NCBI GenBank assembly: GCA_944325355.1
Contig: CALUZS010000001.1
Span: forward strand, 62,001-126,000
DNA length: 64,000 bases
From: an uncultured Parabacteroides sp.
Lineage (GTDB): Bacteria > Bacteroidota > Bacteroidia > Bacteroidales > Tannerellaceae
Direction of reading: 5' to 3'
The stretch's first letter is position 1, and each line of letters opens with the position of its first letter. Shown piece after piece: positions 1 to 9,061 of this stretch. Under the pieces are notes generated by a model. It was not told the origin of the DNA. It made no database searches and saw only the letters and a program-made list of their open reading frames with translations. Both the position numbers and the translations under genes were made by a program.

Positions 1-913
1 TCTGCTTCTCGTCACCAGGAAGGAATCCCAAGTCCTTGTTGGCAAGGGCGACAATCGGACGCGCCAATAAAATCTGTTTATAAGAACCCGACTGTTTCAA
101 CGCTGAAGCCAAAGCCAAAAGCGTTTTTCCTGTTCCTGCTTTCCCTGTAAGAGCAACCAATTTTATATCCGGGTCGTTCAATATCTCAAAAGCGAACGCT
201 TGTTCCGCATTCCGGGGCTGGATTCCGTAATTGGAACCTTTTTCTACCCGTTTGATTTTATGCGTAAACGGATTATAACGAGCCATCACTGAATTGCGTT
301 CGCTCTTCAGGATAAAACAATCATTTGCCTGCAGGCGCGATTTTATCTCTAACACATCAATATCAATACCTTCTTTGTTGGAATAAATCTGGTCAATAAT
401 CTCCGCCGGAATATTCTCGTATGTTTCCTGTTCTTTCTCAAAAATATCGACATTTATGACTTTATCCGTGATATAATCCTCTACCGGTATACCTAATGAG
501 CGAGCTTTCATCCGCAGGTTTACATCCTTTGTCACCAAAATGGTTTGCATCTTCGGATACTTCTCCATGATGGTAAGAGTACACGACAAGATACGGTGGT
601 CCGGTGTCTTATCAGGAAAAGAAGCGGCTATTCTCTCGTGGTACGAATCTCCGGTCACTACATGAAGTGTTCCCAATCCTACACCCAGCGAAGCCCCTTT
701 CGTAAAAAGGTCGTTTGTCGTTATTTCATCCAGTTCACGAACAAATTCCCGAGCGTTGAAATTTATTTGCTCACTGCCTTTTTTAAATTTATCCAACTCT
801 TCGAGTACCACTATAGGCAGATAAATGTCATTCTCTTGAAAATTTTGGATACACTTATAATCATGAAGTATGACATTCGTATCTAACACGAAATTTTTCT
901 TTTTAGTTCCCAT
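1..913 (-). CDS. PIN-domain/PhoH-family ATPase, partial (C-terminus outside window)
   Basis: The visible 304 residues begin at an ATG at 913 with a PIN nuclease-like domain (VLDTNVILHD, Asp11 the first acidic metal ligand), followed by a PhoH-type P-loop ATPase domain. The Walker A motif TGKAGTGKT lies at residues 256-264. This PIN-PhoH fusion (YlaK-like) is a known bacterial architecture of about 430-450 residues, so roughly a third is missing beyond position 1. Members are thought to be cytoplasmic ATP-dependent RNA-processing enzymes; the substrate is unknown. The gene is followed by a separate leftward gene cluster only in the upstream direction (EamA at 1018), about 100 bp away. The family assignment is firm and the cellular role is not. 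Confidence 0.9.
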   Translation of the reverse strand, partial: MGTKKKNFVLDTNVILHDYKCIQNFQENDIYLPIVVLEELDKFKKGSEQINFNAREFVRELDEITTNDLFTKGASLGVGLGTLHVVTGDSYHERIAASFPDKTPDHRILSCTLTIMEKYPKMQTILVTKDVNLRMKARSLGIPVEDYITDKVINVDIFEKEQETYENIPAEIIDQIYSNKEGIDIDVLEIKSRLQANDCFILKSERNSVMARYNPFTHKIKRVEKGSNYGIQPRNAEQAFAFEILNDPDIKLVALTGKAGTGKTLLALASALKQSGSYKQILLARPIVALANKDLGFLPGDEKQ

Positions 914-1017
914 GGCTGTTTCTCCTTTTTAGTTAAACCTATTTTTAATTCTTTGTTATATATAACTCCGTTTCCTCTGAAATTGTTTAGCTAAAAAGCG
1001 TAATTTAACATAATATA

Positions 1018-1944
1018 TCAATTATTATCATCTGATTTATATTTTCTGTTCACTAACATAACGCTAATAAGGATAATAGCCAGCCCGGTCAATTGCACGA
1101 TGGTGACGTGTTCTCCTCCAAATCCGGCTCCCAATATCACTGCAACAACCGGATTTACATACGCATGTGTTGAAACTTCGGTTGCCGGCCGCACTTTCAA
1201 CAACCAAACGTATGCAGAATAGGCAAGCAATGACCCAAATATGACCAGATAAATCAACGACAGCCATGCAGACATGGGAACCGCCTGCCAATCTACTTTC
1301 CGGAAATCATCCAATAATCCGGCACATATCCAAAATGCCAGACTGGCAAACAACATTTGCCAGGCAGAACCGGCAAAACAATTCACATCTTCCGCCTTCG
1401 AAGAAAAATATTTTGCGTAGAGCGTTCCCAAAGCCCAAGAGATACATCCGCCTATCAAAATCAGGATACCGTATTCGCTATGAGGATGTGTGGCATCTTC
1501 TGAGAAAATCTGCTCGATATACAACAATGCGACGCCGAGAAACCCCAAAAGCATTCCGCTGAGAATTCCCAAACGCCGAAATGTTTTTTTCCACATCCGT
1601 ACATCAAATAACATAATCCATATAGCCGTGGAGGAAGCGATAATAGCGACAAGGCTGCTACTGACGTAGCGTTGTGCCAACATGATAACAGCCATGTCAA
1701 CAAACAGGAGGACTATTCCACTAACGGCTGAGCTTCCGATAAGTGAAGAGCGGAAAACCTTTTCTCCCCGCATGCGGCAGACAAGTAATAATATTAATCC
1801 TGCCAAGCTGAAACGCAACGCTCCGAGCAGGAATGTGGGAAATCCTTTCAATGCCACACCAATAAAATAGTAAGTAGATCCCCATACTACATAAATCAAA
1901 AAGTAAGCGATTACAATTCCTAATTTACTGGCGGAGGTTCCCAT
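1018..1944 (-). CDS. EamA/DMT-family transporter
   Basis: A 308-residue integral membrane protein with about ten hydrophobic segments arranged as two EamA repeats, the typical size and layout of the drug/metabolite transporter superfamily (RhaT/YdcZ type). The N-terminus contains the usual VVWGSTY sequence near residues 19-25. These proteins export or import small metabolites such as amino acids or sugars across the inner membrane; the substrate cannot be read from the sequence. The stop of the upstream PatB-like gene at 1950 is only about 5 bp from this start, so the two are almost certainly cotranscribed. An exporter next to a cystathionine-lyase-like enzyme suggests a sulfur amino acid or thiol metabolite, which is inference only. 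Confidence 0.88.
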   Translation of the reverse strand: MGTSASKLGIVIAYFLIYVVWGSTYYFIGVALKGFPTFLLGALRFSLAGLILLLVCRMRGEKVFRSSLIGSSAVSGIVLLFVDMAVIMLAQRYVSSSLVAIIASSTAIWIMLFDVRMWKKTFRRLGILSGMLLGFLGVALLYIEQIFSEDATHPHSEYGILILIGGCISWALGTLYAKYFSSKAEDVNCFAGSAWQMLFASLAFWICAGLLDDFRKVDWQAVPMSAWLSLIYLVIFGSLLAYSAYVWLLKVRPATEVSTHAYVNPVVAVILGAGFGGEHVTIVQLTGLAIILISVMLVNRKYKSDDNN

Positions 1945-1949
1945 GGGTA

Positions 1950-3119
1950 TTATGACTTGAGTGATTGAACAAAATTACGGAAACGGTTTAGCCCATCCAA
2001 CAATAACTGTCGCGGACAAGCTATATTCCATCGCATGAATCCCTCGCCCTCTGCCCCATAGTGCGTTCCGGAATTCAACCAAAGTTTTGCTTCATCCATC
2101 AGTCTTTGTTCCAATACATCAGAAGGAATATTGAGCGAATGACAATCCATCCAAACGAGGTAGGTTCCTTCCAACTTTGTAATGGATAAGCCAGGTAAGT
2201 TCTTACGGCAGAAATCCGCCATGCAATCGTAATTGTTTTTCAGGTAATCGAGTAATTGGAGCAACCATTCTTCACTTTCATTATAAGCAGCAATAGTTGC
2301 TTCCACCCCGAATGGGTTTACGTCGCACGTTTCATTGATATTGATAGCCCTGTCTATTCTTTTCAGCCATTCTTTATCTGCTGAAATGATATTGGCAATC
2401 TGCAGCCCTGCAATATTGAACGCTTTACTTGGCGAAAAGCAAGTAACGGAATGTTGCAGGAAAGTTTCAGAAATAGATGCAAAAGGGGTATATACGTGCC
2501 CGGGGAACACCAGCTCGCAATGTATCTCGTCGGAGACGACAGTCACACCATTCCGTATGCAAATCTCACCTATACGGAGCAGCTCCTCTTTTGTCCATAC
2601 CCGTCCGGCAGGATTATGGGGATTGCAAAGAAGCATCAACTTTGTGTCTTTATCGGCTGCCTTTTCCTCTAAATCTTCATAGTCTATATAATAGGTATTA
2701 TCTCGGTAAATTAACGGATTGCTTACTATTTCGCACCCGTTATTCCGGATGGAAGAGAAAAAGCAGTTATAAACCGGGGTCTGTATGATGACTTTATCAC
2801 CAGGAACAGCCAAAGCCTTGATAACAGCCGAAACTGCTGGAACTACCCCCGAAGTATATATGAACCATTCCCTGTTTATCTCCCAACCATGCCGACGGTT
2901 AAACCAATTGATTACAGCATCGAAATAAGCATCCGGCACATGGGTATAACCGAATATTCCATGTGCGACCCTGCGTTGCAAGGCGTTTATGATAGGCGGA
3001 GCCGTCTGGAAATCCATATCTGCCACCCACATGGGCAAAGTCTCCTTATCCGGGGCACTATCCCATTTATAAGAGTTAGTGCCCCGCCGGGAGATGATTT
3101 TGTCAAAGGTATAATCCAT
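1950..3119 (-). CDS. MalY/PatB-family PLP-dependent C-S beta-lyase
   Basis: A 389-residue fold-type I PLP enzyme. The start matches the MalY/PatB family (YTFDKIISRRGTNSYKWD), the region LCNPHNPAGRVW is the conserved aminotransferase segment, and SPSKAFNIAGLQ carries the PLP-binding lysine (Lys232). PatB/MalY enzymes cleave cystathionine or cysteine conjugates to a thiol, pyruvate and ammonia, in the cytoplasm. Length is normal for the family. It lies 5 bp upstream of the EamA transporter and 10 bp downstream of the DUF3737 gene, so it sits in the middle of a tight leftward operon. The exact substrate is not determinable; annotation as a generic aminotransferase would be the main alternative. 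Confidence 0.9.
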   Translation of the reverse strand: MDYTFDKIISRRGTNSYKWDSAPDKETLPMWVADMDFQTAPPIINALQRRVAHGIFGYTHVPDAYFDAVINWFNRRHGWEINREWFIYTSGVVPAVSAVIKALAVPGDKVIIQTPVYNCFFSSIRNNGCEIVSNPLIYRDNTYYIDYEDLEEKAADKDTKLMLLCNPHNPAGRVWTKEELLRIGEICIRNGVTVVSDEIHCELVFPGHVYTPFASISETFLQHSVTCFSPSKAFNIAGLQIANIISADKEWLKRIDRAININETCDVNPFGVEATIAAYNESEEWLLQLLDYLKNNYDCMADFCRKNLPGLSITKLEGTYLVWMDCHSLNIPSDVLEQRLMDEAKLWLNSGTHYGAEGEGFMRWNIACPRQLLLDGLNRFRNFVQSLKS

Positions 3120-3129
3120 TTCTTTCTAT

Positions 3130-4017
3130 CTATTTCCTTTCTTCAATAATACAATTGGCAGGAGCCTTGATATTCTCATCGATGGTTATGGAACCGATGG
3201 AATCGGCTACAATACGCCCGGAAGTTGGATTCTTGATATTCGTGATATGTCCGCGAATATCTGCATTCAACGTAGAATATTCAAATGCCCGGTCGCACGC
3301 CGCATCAAATGTACAGTTTTCCAAAACCAGGTCATGGGCATAACATAGGGGCTGTTCTCCGGAGATATGGCAATTCACCAACCGCAAGTTGCGAGAATGC
3401 CAGCCAAGATATTCCCCATCCAGTTCCGAATCGTAGATAGTTACGTTCTCAACTTCCCAGAAAGCATCTTTTGTCGTGATTTTTGCGTTATGGATTTCCA
3501 CGTTTTTTACATACTGGAATACATATTTGCTGTCGCTAACCAATCCATCAACGAAAATATCATTGGAAAACATAAAAGGATAAGTTCCGTCGTGCAATTT
3601 TAAATTCTTTACATGTATGCGGTTGCATCGCCAAAATATTTCATCTGCATCATTGATTTCAACATTTTCTATATCAATGTCGTTCATCTCGCGGAACATT
3701 TTCGGAGCATCGATTACGGTATCCGCCATCTTCAAATGGTCGGAATACCATAAGGCAGAACGGCCGCCAACGGCAAAGTAACAATTCCGGATAGTAAAAC
3801 CGTGCACATGCCAGAAAGGATAATTCCCTTCAAAACGGCAATTGGTTGCAACAATGTTGCTACACTCTTTGATAGCCGATTCACCGGCACGGATTATCAC
3901 ATTATCCAGATGTATATCGTGGGAAGCGAACAGCGGACGTTCTCCTCCAAATTCTTTATTTTTGATGTACTGCATAAAACTATTTATGTGTTTACAATTA
4001 TAGTGAATAAATTCCAT
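3130..4017 (-). CDS. DUF3737 family beta-helix protein
   Basis: A 295-residue protein with repeated short motifs of the type NxxIxNCxF and DVxIxNAxI through its whole length, as expected for a right-handed parallel beta-helix. It has no signal peptide or membrane segment, so it is probably cytoplasmic. It matches the DUF3737 family by its start (CKHINSFMQYIKNKEFGGER) and by the aromatic WxSxxL-type repeats. Function is unknown. The gene is 10 bp from the patB-like gene downstream and about 29 bp from the hydrolase gene upstream, so it belongs to the same operon. Confidence 0.85.
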   Translation of the reverse strand: MEFIHYNCKHINSFMQYIKNKEFGGERPLFASHDIHLDNVIIRAGESAIKECSNIVATNCRFEGNYPFWHVHGFTIRNCYFAVGGRSALWYSDHLKMADTVIDAPKMFREMNDIDIENVEINDADEIFWRCNRIHVKNLKLHDGTYPFMFSNDIFVDGLVSDSKYVFQYVKNVEIHNAKITTKDAFWEVENVTIYDSELDGEYLGWHSRNLRLVNCHISGEQPLCYAHDLVLENCTFDAACDRAFEYSTLNADIRGHITNIKNPTSGRIVADSIGSITIDENIKAPANCIIEERK

Positions 4018-4046
4018 TCCCAGCTTAACAGATGCTGGATTTTCAA

Positions 4047-5114
4047 TTATTTCAGATAATTTGAGAAGAACTGTGTGATTTTGTCAAACGGAATCATCGC
4101 TGCATTATCATACAAATCCACATGGCTGGCTCCTGGTATAATAAGCAGTTCCTTATTCTCTCCTTTCAATTTCTTGAATGCGTCTTCGCTGAAATAACGG
4201 GAATGTGCTTTCTCCCCATGAATGACAAGAATAGCGCTCCGGATTTCCCCGGCATACTCAAGTATTGGCATATTTAAGAAAGAGAGAGAGGAGGTCTTGT
4301 TCCAACCGCCATTTGAATTCAATGAACGTTTGTGATATCCACGCGAAGTTTTATAATAAGCATGGTAATCTTTTACAAACTGCGGTGCATCATCCGGCAG
4401 AGGATCTATTACGCCACCGGCAAGTGCATACGTTCCCTTCCGATAATCTTCCGTGCGTTGCGCATTCAGTTGCTTGCGTAATTCGTATCTGCCATCTGCA
4501 TCCATCGCATCGAAATATCCATTGGCTGTCACGCGGCTCATATCATACATCGTTGCAGTCACCGTAGCTTTGATGCGCGTATCGATAGCAGCAGCGTTGA
4601 GTGCCATACCGCCCCATCCGCAAATACCAAGTATACCGATACGTTCTGGGTCAACATCTTCCCTGATTGACAGAAAATCGATTGCCGCACAAAAATCTTC
4701 TGTATTAATATCGGGAGAAGCAACATAACGGGGTTCTCCGCCGCTTTCGCCAGTATACGAGGGATCAAACGCGATAGTGAGAAAACCGCGTTCAGCCAAC
4801 GTCTGGGCATAGAATCCGGATGCCTGTTCTTTTACTGCGCCAAACGGACCACTTATTGCAATAGCCGGAAGCTTTCCGGTTACCCCTTTCGGTTTATACA
4901 TGTCGGCTGCCAATGTAATTCCGTAACGATTGTGGAATGTTATTTTACAATGGTCTACTTTTTCGCTTTTTGGGAATGTTTTATCCCATTCTTCCGTAAG
5001 ATTTAATTTCCCGTTGTCCATAGTGTTGTTATTTTCATTTGTTACAAATAGGTAAATAGCGGAACAAACGGCCAATACCGTTATTATGTTCCAAAATATA
5101 AAACGCTTGTTCAT
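4047..5114 (-). CDS. Alpha/beta hydrolase with Cys nucleophile, N-terminally anchored
   Basis: Starting at the ATG at 5114 gives 355 residues; an ATG at 5138 would add eight residues, but the one at 5114 leads directly into a hydrophobic segment (residues about 5-24) that would act as a signal anchor. The nucleophile elbow reads GICGWGG (Cys near residue 165) rather than GxSxG, as in dienelactone hydrolase and YcjY-like hydrolases, and a candidate catalytic His lies in PGASHVD near the C-terminus. The enzyme is probably located at the periplasmic face of the inner membrane. Substrate unknown. It is the first gene of the leftward cluster with DUF3737, the C-S lyase and the EamA transporter. 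Confidence 0.82.
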   Translation of the reverse strand: MNKRFIFWNIITVLAVCSAIYLFVTNENNNTMDNGKLNLTEEWDKTFPKSEKVDHCKITFHNRYGITLAADMYKPKGVTGKLPAIAISGPFGAVKEQASGFYAQTLAERGFLTIAFDPSYTGESGGEPRYVASPDINTEDFCAAIDFLSIREDVDPERIGILGICGWGGMALNAAAIDTRIKATVTATMYDMSRVTANGYFDAMDADGRYELRKQLNAQRTEDYRKGTYALAGGVIDPLPDDAPQFVKDYHAYYKTSRGYHKRSLNSNGGWNKTSSLSFLNMPILEYAGEIRSAILVIHGEKAHSRYFSEDAFKKLKGENKELLIIPGASHVDLYDNAAMIPFDKITQFFSNYLK

Positions 5115-5342
5115 GAGTACTATAAATTTGTATAGCAAAAATAGGTCTATATTATATATAACAGTGTAGATATATTACAGATGATATAAACAGAATTACG
5201 GGAAATGGTTTCCTATTTATATTGGAGTTCTTTTATAAAGACCAGAATTTATAGGGAAGAATGTGTTTTATCGATGGAAGGCATGGCAAATGCAGGTTAG
5301 TATGAAAAAAACAGACAAATGTCTTCAAATAGATGTAAACAG

Positions 5343-5366
5343 TACAGTGTGCCTAAAGACACACTG
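5343..5366. repeat. Hairpin downstream of the DUF4293 gene
   Basis: An 8-bp perfect stem (acagtgtg / cacactgt) with an 8-base loop lies 27 bp beyond the DUF4293 stop. It lacks a clear T tract on either strand, so it may be a weak terminator or an RNA-stabilising hairpin. Confidence 0.4.
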
Positions 5367-5392
5367 TTATCATTTATCCATCTTTTAACGTT

Positions 5393-5857
5393 TTAACGCA
5401 ATCTGTCCAAAGAGCGAACCAACGCCTCATCAGCTCCGATATTGCGGATTGCCAAATAATCGAATATCAAGCAGACAAAAGGAAACGTAAGCGCAATTTT
5501 TCCAGTTATGGAAAAATCACCGAGACTTTTCTTCATTGTAACAATGAAGAAAATGAATAAAACATAAAAACCTATCAGCAACAATCCGTTAAATATACAG
5601 AGACGTATTTGAAGGATGCGCTTCCGATAGAAGAAAATCGTAATCAAAGCGAGCAGTATTATTACTGCGCAAAGAGCAAACAATTCCCATGCCGGATAAA
5701 CCAATTCCGGAGTCTCCGACAACATGGTTTTTACTCCCATCACATCAAAAGAATATAGCGTATCATTTAATTGTAATACCGACAATGGCAAAAACAGACC
5801 GGCAGTCATTAATGCAACAATCAGCAACAAGTAGACTGTTTGTATTCGTTGTATCAT
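5393..5857 (-). CDS. DUF4293 family membrane protein
   Basis: The start at 5857 (MIQRIQTVYLLLIVALM) gives 154 residues and matches the usual N-terminus of the family; a longer open frame to 5923 would add 22 residues without hydrophobic character and is unlikely. Four transmembrane segments are visible, with basic loops such as YRKRILQIR. DUF4293 proteins are restricted to Bacteroidetes and have no known function. The gene is the last of a leftward group bamD - omega - DUF4293, with 85 bp between it and the omega gene. Confidence 0.85.
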   Translation of the reverse strand: MIQRIQTVYLLLIVALMTAGLFLPLSVLQLNDTLYSFDVMGVKTMLSETPELVYPAWELFALCAVIILLALITIFFYRKRILQIRLCIFNGLLLIGFYVLFIFFIVTMKKSLGDFSITGKIALTFPFVCLIFDYLAIRNIGADEALVRSLDRLR

Positions 5858-5942
5858 AAATCTCTTATCTTTTACATAATTATAACAGTGGCTGGTCTTT
5901 GTTACGTAGCCAGCCACCATCAATAAATATTTATGCTTGAAG

Positions 5943-6275
5943 TTAAAAATTATTTTTTTCTTTTGTCGGGTTCTTGTAATAGATTTTCCCTTCCTGGTAT
6001 TCCTGTGCTGCGATTAAAGTCGGCTTCGGCAATTTTTCATAAAACCGGGATATCTCTATCTGCTCCCGATTCTCAAAAACCTCCTCCAATTTGTCATTAT
6101 AAGAAGCAAATTCCTGAAGTTTCTTTTCAAGATCTTGTTTCATTTCCACAGAAATCTGATTTGCGCGTTTCGCAATAATCATCACTGTTTCGTATACATT
6201 TCCCGTATCTTCACAAAGCTTCATCATATCACGGGTAATTGTATTCGTTGGAGCATTTGACTTTCTATAATCCAT
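5943..6275 (-). CDS. rpoZ: DNA-directed RNA polymerase omega (Rpb6-like) subunit
   Basis: A 110-residue protein starting MDYRKSNAPTNTITRDMM. The central region (NVYETVMIIAKRANQISVEMK) corresponds to the conserved omega/Rpb6 helix that clamps the beta-prime C-terminus, and the C-terminal extension of about 40 residues is typical of the Bacteroidetes form. It assists assembly and stability of RNA polymerase. It lies 18 bp downstream of bamD and is likely cotranscribed with it, an arrangement conserved in the order. Confidence 0.88.
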   Translation of the reverse strand: MDYRKSNAPTNTITRDMMKLCEDTGNVYETVMIIAKRANQISVEMKQDLEKKLQEFASYNDKLEEVFENREQIEISRFYEKLPKPTLIAAQEYQEGKIYYKNPTKEKNNF

Positions 6276-6293
6276 ACTTCGTCTTGTTATATA

Positions 6294-7103
6294 TTAATAT
6301 GTATCTGTTATTCGTTTGTTTGCATAGTCAAAATATTTCTTGACTTGTTTTACATATTTACCTTCCGGATATTCGTTCATGTAATTATAATATTCATCGA
6401 TAACTTCCCGATACCGTCCCTGCAATTTCTCTTCCACACTGATAACTGCCTGTTCGTATTTGGCTGAAACAATTAAATACATGAGATCTTCCCGGTATTT
6501 TGTAAAAGGATAATTCTTCAATGCATTCTGAGCGGTGATTACCGCCGACAAATAATTGTTTCCCATATATGGACCCAAATTAAAATACAAGCGGGCTGCC
6601 AGATATTCTTTATAAGCCAACTTTTCTTGCAGCTCAAACATCACATCCTGGGCTTCCTTTGCCCGTTCGCTCTGGGGATAATACTCCAGATAAAGCTGAA
6701 TCTGCTCTATTGCTTTATAAGTCTGCGTTTGATCCAACCGCGCATCGGGAGAGCTCAAATAAAGACCGTAACCTGAATAAAAACGAGAGAGTTCCGTATA
6801 CTCACCCTTCGGATAAGTATTATAATATGTCTCGAAATATTGGGAAGCAGTCTGGTAATCTTTCTGCCCGTAATAACTTTGCGCTAACAGATACATTGAT
6901 TCTTCTGCGTTGGATGTTCCTTTGAATATGGGAACTAATTCTTCCAATAACGTAGCAGACTTGGAATATTGTTTAGCATTGAAATATTTCTTCGCATAAG
7001 AGTACTTCAAATCATAATCGGTGCTCTTTAGAACTTTGCTGTATTCTCCGCAAGAAGAAAACAGAATCATCAACATCACACAGGTAACTGCAAGATTTTT
7101 CAT
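6294..7103 (-). CDS. bamD: Outer membrane assembly lipoprotein BamD
   Basis: A 269-residue protein with a lipoprotein signal (LFSSC, lipidated Cys18) followed by tetratricopeptide-like helical repeats (YSYAKKYFNAKQYSKSATLL and following), matching the BamD/YfiO family in length and start. BamD is the essential lipoprotein of the BAM complex, which folds beta-barrel proteins into the outer membrane. A possible -7 box for leftward transcription (TAATTTTG as read on the minus strand, 7123-7130) lies just upstream, with no convincing -33 element. Confidence 0.9.
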   Translation of the reverse strand: MKNLAVTCVMLMILFSSCGEYSKVLKSTDYDLKYSYAKKYFNAKQYSKSATLLEELVPIFKGTSNAEESMYLLAQSYYGQKDYQTASQYFETYYNTYPKGEYTELSRFYSGYGLYLSSPDARLDQTQTYKAIEQIQLYLEYYPQSERAKEAQDVMFELQEKLAYKEYLAARLYFNLGPYMGNNYLSAVITAQNALKNYPFTKYREDLMYLIVSAKYEQAVISVEEKLQGRYREVIDEYYNYMNEYPEGKYVKQVKKYFDYANKRITDTY

Positions 7104-7171
7104 TCATCAAACTTTTAGTTCGCAAAATTAGTGTTTCCTTTCTAAAAAACAGTGGTCATTGCTGTTAATAT

Positions 7172-7597
7172 TTATAATTTATACAATTCATTTGCAGCAA
7201 TTAACTCTATTTTATTCTGCTTCAAAACTTCTGCACACTTGTTAATGTCGTCTGTACGAATCACCACGTTGGCGGAATCCCCCTGGGAGAAGGCATACAT
7301 ATACTCCACAAATATTCCTGCACCCGTTATAATATCCATTACTTTTGCCAAAGCCCCGGGTTCATTCGGGCAATGTAAACAAACCACGTCTGTAATACTG
7401 ACAGCATATTTCTGATTACGAAGAATCTCTATCGCTTTATCTGTATCGGAAACAATCAAACGTAGTATCCCAAAATCTGAATTTTCAGATACTGTAAATG
7501 CAGACATGTTGATGCCGGCTTCACCTAATATTTTAGCAACTTCCGTGAAACGCCCTTTTCTGTTTTCCAGAAATATCGATAATTGTTTTATTAACAT
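7172..7597 (-). CDS. Tandem ACT-domain protein
   Basis: 141 residues forming two ACT domains (roughly 1-68 and 70-141), each with the beta-alpha-beta pattern, e.g. QLSIFLENRKGRFTEVAKIL and CLHCPNEPGALAKVMDII. ACT domains bind small ligands, usually amino acids. The gene is 23 bp downstream of the phenylacetate-CoA ligase gene, a pairing very common in anaerobes, where the pair is thought to serve aromatic amino or keto acid metabolism. It probably regulates or senses for that pathway; this role is inferred from context. Confidence 0.88.
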   Translation of the reverse strand: MLIKQLSIFLENRKGRFTEVAKILGEAGINMSAFTVSENSDFGILRLIVSDTDKAIEILRNQKYAVSITDVVCLHCPNEPGALAKVMDIITGAGIFVEYMYAFSQGDSANVVIRTDDINKCAEVLKQNKIELIAANELYKL

Positions 7598-7620
7598 CGC
7601 TTTTCCCTCCTTTTTTCAAT

Positions 7621-8922
7621 TTAAACAAGCTTTCTATTATCTATAACATGTTTCGCTTTTCCCATACTCCGTTCAATACTTCCCGGCTCTACAATCTTTA
7701 TATCCGGCTGAAGCCCTATAACACTTTGTATCCGATTGGTTATTTTCTGCTTAATAGTAAGCATCTTGTTCATTTCATCTGTATAAAATTCGGGACGGAC
7801 TTCCACTTTTATCTGGAAAGTATCGGTATTATTGACCCGGTCTACGACAATCAGGTACATAGGTTCGAATTCCTGCATTTCGAGAATAACGGATTCCACT
7901 TGCGAAGGGAAGACATTTACTCCGCGAATAATCAGCATATCATCGCTTCGTCCCAAAATTCGTCCCATGCGGACGGCAGTACGTCCACAATCGCATTTAT
8001 CATATATCAAATGTGTCAAGTCCCTGGTCCGGTATCTAATCATCGGCATTCCTTCTTTCGTCAATGTTGTAAATACCAATTCCCCTTGCTGTCCCGGCTC
8101 TACCGGTTTCAATGTAACAGGATCTATTATTTCCGGGAAAAAGTGGTCTTCCCACAAGTGAGTTCCATTTTGGCATTCACATTCCCCGCCTACTCCCGGA
8201 CCGCTTATTTCCGTCAAGCCGTAAATATCATACGCTTTGATATTAAGTTTTTCCTCAAGTTCTTTCCTCATATTCTCAGTCCACGGCTCAGCTCCGAAAA
8301 TTCCTACCTTCAAAGCGAAATCGCTTAACGGAATATCCGACTTTCGTATGGTCTCCGCCAAATACAACGCGTAAGAAGGTGTACAAGCCAATGCTTTTGC
8401 CCCAAAGTCGTGCATCAGTTGTATCTGTTTTTGTGTATTGCCGCTACTCATAGGGATTACGGTACCCCCTATATTTTCAACACCCGAGTGTAATCCTAAG
8501 CCTCCGGTAAACAGACCGTACCCGTAAGATACTTGGACCAAATCGTTTTTAGTCACCCCGTAAGCTGTAAGACAACGGGAGACAACCTCTGCCCAAATAG
8601 ATAAATCTTTACGAGTATATCCGACAACAATAGGTTTCCCGGTCGTTCCCGAAGATGCATGCAGACGAACTATCTCAGACATTGGCGATGCCATCAAACC
8701 GAAAGGATAATTATCCCTTAAATCCTGTTTTACGGTAAACGGCAACTTTACTATATCATCAATAGAGTTGATATCATCAGGCGTAATACCCAACTCTTGC
8801 ATTTTTTTTCTGTAAAAGGGCGTATTGTGATATGCGTGTTCAACGACCCGTTTCAAGCGGAGACTTTGCAACTTCTGCATATCTTCACGCTCCATACATT
8901 CTATAGTTTCATTCCAAATCAT
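7621..8922 (-). CDS. paaK: Phenylacetate-CoA ligase
   Basis: A 433-residue AMP-forming acyl-CoA synthetase of the PaaK family. The phosphate-binding loop SSGTTGKPIVVGYT, the adenylation motif YGLTEISGPG and the C-terminal domain starting at about residue 330 are all present. It activates phenylacetate (or a related aryl acid such as indoleacetate) to its CoA thioester in the cytoplasm. In gut anaerobes it often partners with indolepyruvate ferredoxin oxidoreductase in aromatic amino acid degradation; those genes are not in this window. It forms an operon with the ACT protein. Confidence 0.9.
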   Translation of the reverse strand: MIWNETIECMEREDMQKLQSLRLKRVVEHAYHNTPFYRKKMQELGITPDDINSIDDIVKLPFTVKQDLRDNYPFGLMASPMSEIVRLHASSGTTGKPIVVGYTRKDLSIWAEVVSRCLTAYGVTKNDLVQVSYGYGLFTGGLGLHSGVENIGGTVIPMSSGNTQKQIQLMHDFGAKALACTPSYALYLAETIRKSDIPLSDFALKVGIFGAEPWTENMRKELEEKLNIKAYDIYGLTEISGPGVGGECECQNGTHLWEDHFFPEIIDPVTLKPVEPGQQGELVFTTLTKEGMPMIRYRTRDLTHLIYDKCDCGRTAVRMGRILGRSDDMLIIRGVNVFPSQVESVILEMQEFEPMYLIVVDRVNNTDTFQIKVEVRPEFYTDEMNKMLTIKQKITNRIQSVIGLQPDIKIVEPGSIERSMGKAKHVIDNRKLV

Positions 8923-9000
8923 GGTATCACCATTTATTTTATTACAACAAATTATGCAGCCAAAGTAGTAATTTTTTATTTAACCAGGAATCTTTTGCGA

Positions 9001-9042
9001 AAAAAAATAAAGGATGTCTGATAAAAATCAAACATCCTTTTC
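9001..9042 (-). terminator. Intrinsic terminator of rho
   Basis: A 9-bp stem (aaaggatgt at 9009-9017 and acatccttt at 9032-9040) is followed, in the leftward direction, by a run of eight T. It lies 22 bp past the rho stop. Confidence 0.8.
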
Positions 9043-9061
9043 CGGCTTTATGCAGATATTT

